A stretch of DNA of 36,260 nucleotides from Saccoglossus kowalevskii (taxonomy: Eukaryota; Hemichordata; Enteropneusta; Harrimaniidae): positions 214,351 through 250,610 of the forward strand of contig NW_003139323.1 in assembly GCF_000003605.2 (NCBI RefSeq). Reading direction: 5' to 3'. The translations under genes were made by a program, and so were the position numbers. A model generated the notes under the pieces. The model saw nothing but the letters and a program-made list of their open reading frames with translations. It ran no database searches and was not told the DNA's origin. Positions 33,851 through 36,260 of the stretch are shown here, in pieces. How positions within the stretch are numbered: the first letter of the stretch is position 1; every line of letters starts with the position of its first letter.

Positions 33851-35738
33851 AGGTTTAAATGTGCCTGCGGTATTTGATTGGTTGGGTTTAGTCACGATGA
33901 ACGTGCATATCCGTATTTCATTTATTTGTGTCGTTTCAACAGATTTCATCCGCTTCGTTAGTTCATGGTTAGAAAACGTATGTCCAAATGTAGTGATTTA
34001 TATGAAATATTGTTGACTCTAGAGGGTGCACTACACGGTTACATCGATTGATAATAATTTATGTCGCTTTTTGCTTTTTAAAAAGTATCTTTAAAATATA
34101 TATAATCAATAATTCTTTATTAATCTACCTGGGTTAAGATTTTTATCCAACTGGATCGTGTACAAACGACGTAAATTTCAATCCAGGAAGTGTATACAGA
34201 ATATTGTTACTAGTTGCGCTGTAACACGGATACCAAATAATGAGTAATACAACAACATTGATTTTGTTAGTATTTTAGTTAGACGTCACTAATATGGTTG
34301 ATCGTAAACTAAACTTGATCTTCTAGTATATATTCGTTACATAAAATGAAAAACCGAAAAGTGAATGTTTGGATTTCTTCCAACTGATCTGTATTCCCTT
34401 TGGGCTTTTTTTTTTTCGACGAACGAAAACCAGTAAAACGACGTTTCTCATTCACAACATAACACAATATCTAGTGAAACAGTATCTATTACCAAAATAG
34501 TCTAACAAATTCCAAGTTACCCCAATTCCATTTTAATTCTAATATATTCACGACGAAGGGCGGGTAGCAGAGAATAAACATTACATGATTGGTGGATGAT
34601 AACGTTAATTTACATCGGTATTTTGACCTCGATTTGAGTAGTGCAACTGAAATTAATCCTTTGTATCGCCACCCGACACGTCCCTGTAGCAATGCCGAAC
34701 AAATTGTTCTAATCAACTTTCAGATCGAATTTGTGCTACGCGATTATTCGACTTTCGGTACTTGTACCCAACAGACAATTTGCTTGATCGTCGATGCGAT
34801 GTTGTCTTAGAACGAACGCCCGAGGCCAACGCACGCACATATAGACACGCTGATTAAAAATAATACCATCTTATATTTTTTCTTTACTGGCAATCCTATT
34901 AAATGTTGTTGTACACAAACACTGCCCCAGGGGTATTCAGTGAATAATATTTCAATATTTAATGACAAAATAAAATCACCCCCTTTCCCCCTCTGTCGAA
35001 TCCATACGTTGAAATTAGAATACACTCGCGTTAATAATAACATAATTGCTGCCAGTCGATCCGTGCAATCGCAAAAACGTGTTTTAGCAGTTTGTGAAAT
35101 GACGAGAAATTGGTGTCATTTTTTTCTGCTCAATGAAGCCCGAAAACTCGACGTTTCTGAAAAGCATGAATAGTGATTATTGGTCCCAATTTTACTGTTC
35201 TTTCAAGCGCATCGTGTCTATCGATTCGATCATTTGAGGAAGAATCATAAAATCTATACCTAAATAAAATGAATACTCATATTTCACTTTCACCCGTATA
35301 TCTTCCGAGAGCTTTTAAAAAACCGCTGGGTACATATATTTTGTAATCACCGCATTCGCAGTTGACGAGCGCCATCATAGTTGTTGATTTAACATTCGTA
35401 AATGTAAAAAGTGCGCCATCAATCTACACATTTTAATATGACCCGGGGTTACAACGAAGTAAATTAAGCTTGTGAATAGTGTACGCGGACTACATGCATA
35501 TTGCATATAGTAGTTGTTTTTCAAGGTTACTGAAATGTCATTTTATCGGTCGACGAAAAACGTATGTAATATAACACGGTTAGTTACGTACTTGCGCTCA
35601 ACAACTCACATATTAGTTGAAAAACAAAGATAGGCACTTAAATGTATTTATCTTGTAAAACCAAATGTTAACACATAGAGATTCATATAAATATTATTAT
35701 AAACAGTATTAGCTAGTGAAAAGTCTGGTAATAGTTAT
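33851..35738. other. Upstream flank of the cyclase gene, nothing recognised
   Basis: Presumably contains the true transcription start and any noncoding first exon, but I see no clear TATA, CpG cluster or donor that settles their place. Open frames here are short and unconvincing. Confidence 0.5.
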
Positions 35739-36147
35739 GAGTATGCAAATATTCAAGATACAGGTACTTCATATATTTCAAGACGCAACGTCACGCGGAC
35801 GCAACGCCATGTATTCTTATTATAGTGGAATCGCCACTCCCTTTCGCGGTTCTGCAGGTTTTCTAAACGTTTATTACTATACAGCTTTCTCGCAGTAGCC
35901 GATTTGAATAAAATGTCAGACAAATAAATTAAGATACATTATATTACGAGTATGCAAATATTCAAGATAGTTAGATAATATATTTCAAGACGCAACGTCA
36001 CGCGGACGCAACGCCACGTATTCTTATTATAGTGGAATCGCCACTCCATTTTGCTAGTTATCTAAACATTTATTACTTTACAGCTTTCATGCAGTTGCCA
36101 ATGTAAAGAAAATGTCAGAAAAATTAATTAAGATACATTACAATAAA
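35739..36147. repeat. Two-copy tandem duplication, period 209 bp
   Basis: GAGTATGCAAATATTCAAGA begins each unit (35739 and 35948). The units stay alignable throughout, ending in TTAAGATACATTA. The best-preserved part has GACGCAACG twice around TCACGCG, then the small hairpin AGTGGAATCGCCACT. The duplication lies about 2.7-3.1 kb upstream of the first coding exon of the cyclase. Confidence 0.8.
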
Positions 36148-36260
36148 TCATAATGGATCACTTTCGAGAACAACGCAGTATTTGCTAAATGCAGAGGTCA
36201 ACGTAAATTTGATTGTTCATTTCACGGCGGTACAATGACTTCGCGGCTTCTAGTTTCCTA

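Noticed and set aside
1-36260. CRISPR array, operon or prokaryotic system
   Set aside because: No spaced direct repeats of CRISPR type and no compact gene clusters. The window is spliced animal DNA.

Overview
This is a eukaryotic, almost certainly invertebrate animal, window. It is AT-rich, has spliced genes with GT..AG introns, is dense in decayed transposons, and holds a 50-N assembly gap. The one gene I can establish is the 5' half of a membrane adenylyl cyclase of the ADCY8 type (Ca2+/calmodulin-stimulated), on the minus strand. The species cannot be fixed from sequence. The retroelement relic and tRNA-derived SINE-like pieces look to me like those of lophotrochozoans (mollusc-like), but that is an impression.

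Gene layout, minus strand, read right to left. About 3.1 kb of upstream sequence (33091-36260) holds a tandem duplication, a perfect CRE, an RFX X-box-like site and a strong splice acceptor just before the first coding exon. Coding exon 1 (33070-31331, 580 codons) encodes an unusually long disordered N-terminus, an RPKRLLWQ calmodulin-binding-type motif and transmembrane segments 1-5. Intron 1 is 28.8 kb and fills most of the window. Exon 2 (2557-2408) gives TM6 and the start of the signalling helix. Exon 3 (1823-1687) gives the rest of the linker. Exon 4 (1146-1035) begins the C1a catalytic domain with FADIKGF. The splice phases agree (0, 0, 2, 0) and the four exons give 713 continuous codons. 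The rest of the gene, including the second metal-binding Asp, the second TM cassette and C2, lies beyond the left edge.

The introns hold no nested gene that I can defend. They hold mobile DNA: a family of short GC-rich inverted-repeat elements between TTAA sites (461-757, 2820-2952, 5535-5671, plus worn copies near 13.0 and 16.3 kb); a second TTAA-type family (27417-27580, 28976-29131); TA-flanked elements (29140-29343 with an inverted partial copy at 24.3 kb, and a 108-bp near-perfect hairpin at 18584-18691); a broken reverse-transcriptase gene (8100-8764); tRNA-like SINE heads; and a degenerate repeat array at 16.7-17.4 kb.

Most interesting points: the roughly 300-residue N-terminal extension in front of a conserved calmodulin site; several RFX X-box-like motifs (one perfect) and a CRE around the cyclase gene; a short upstream ORF overlapping the cyclase start codon; and the TTAA and TA miniature element families. 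I did not find a convincing new multi-gene system.
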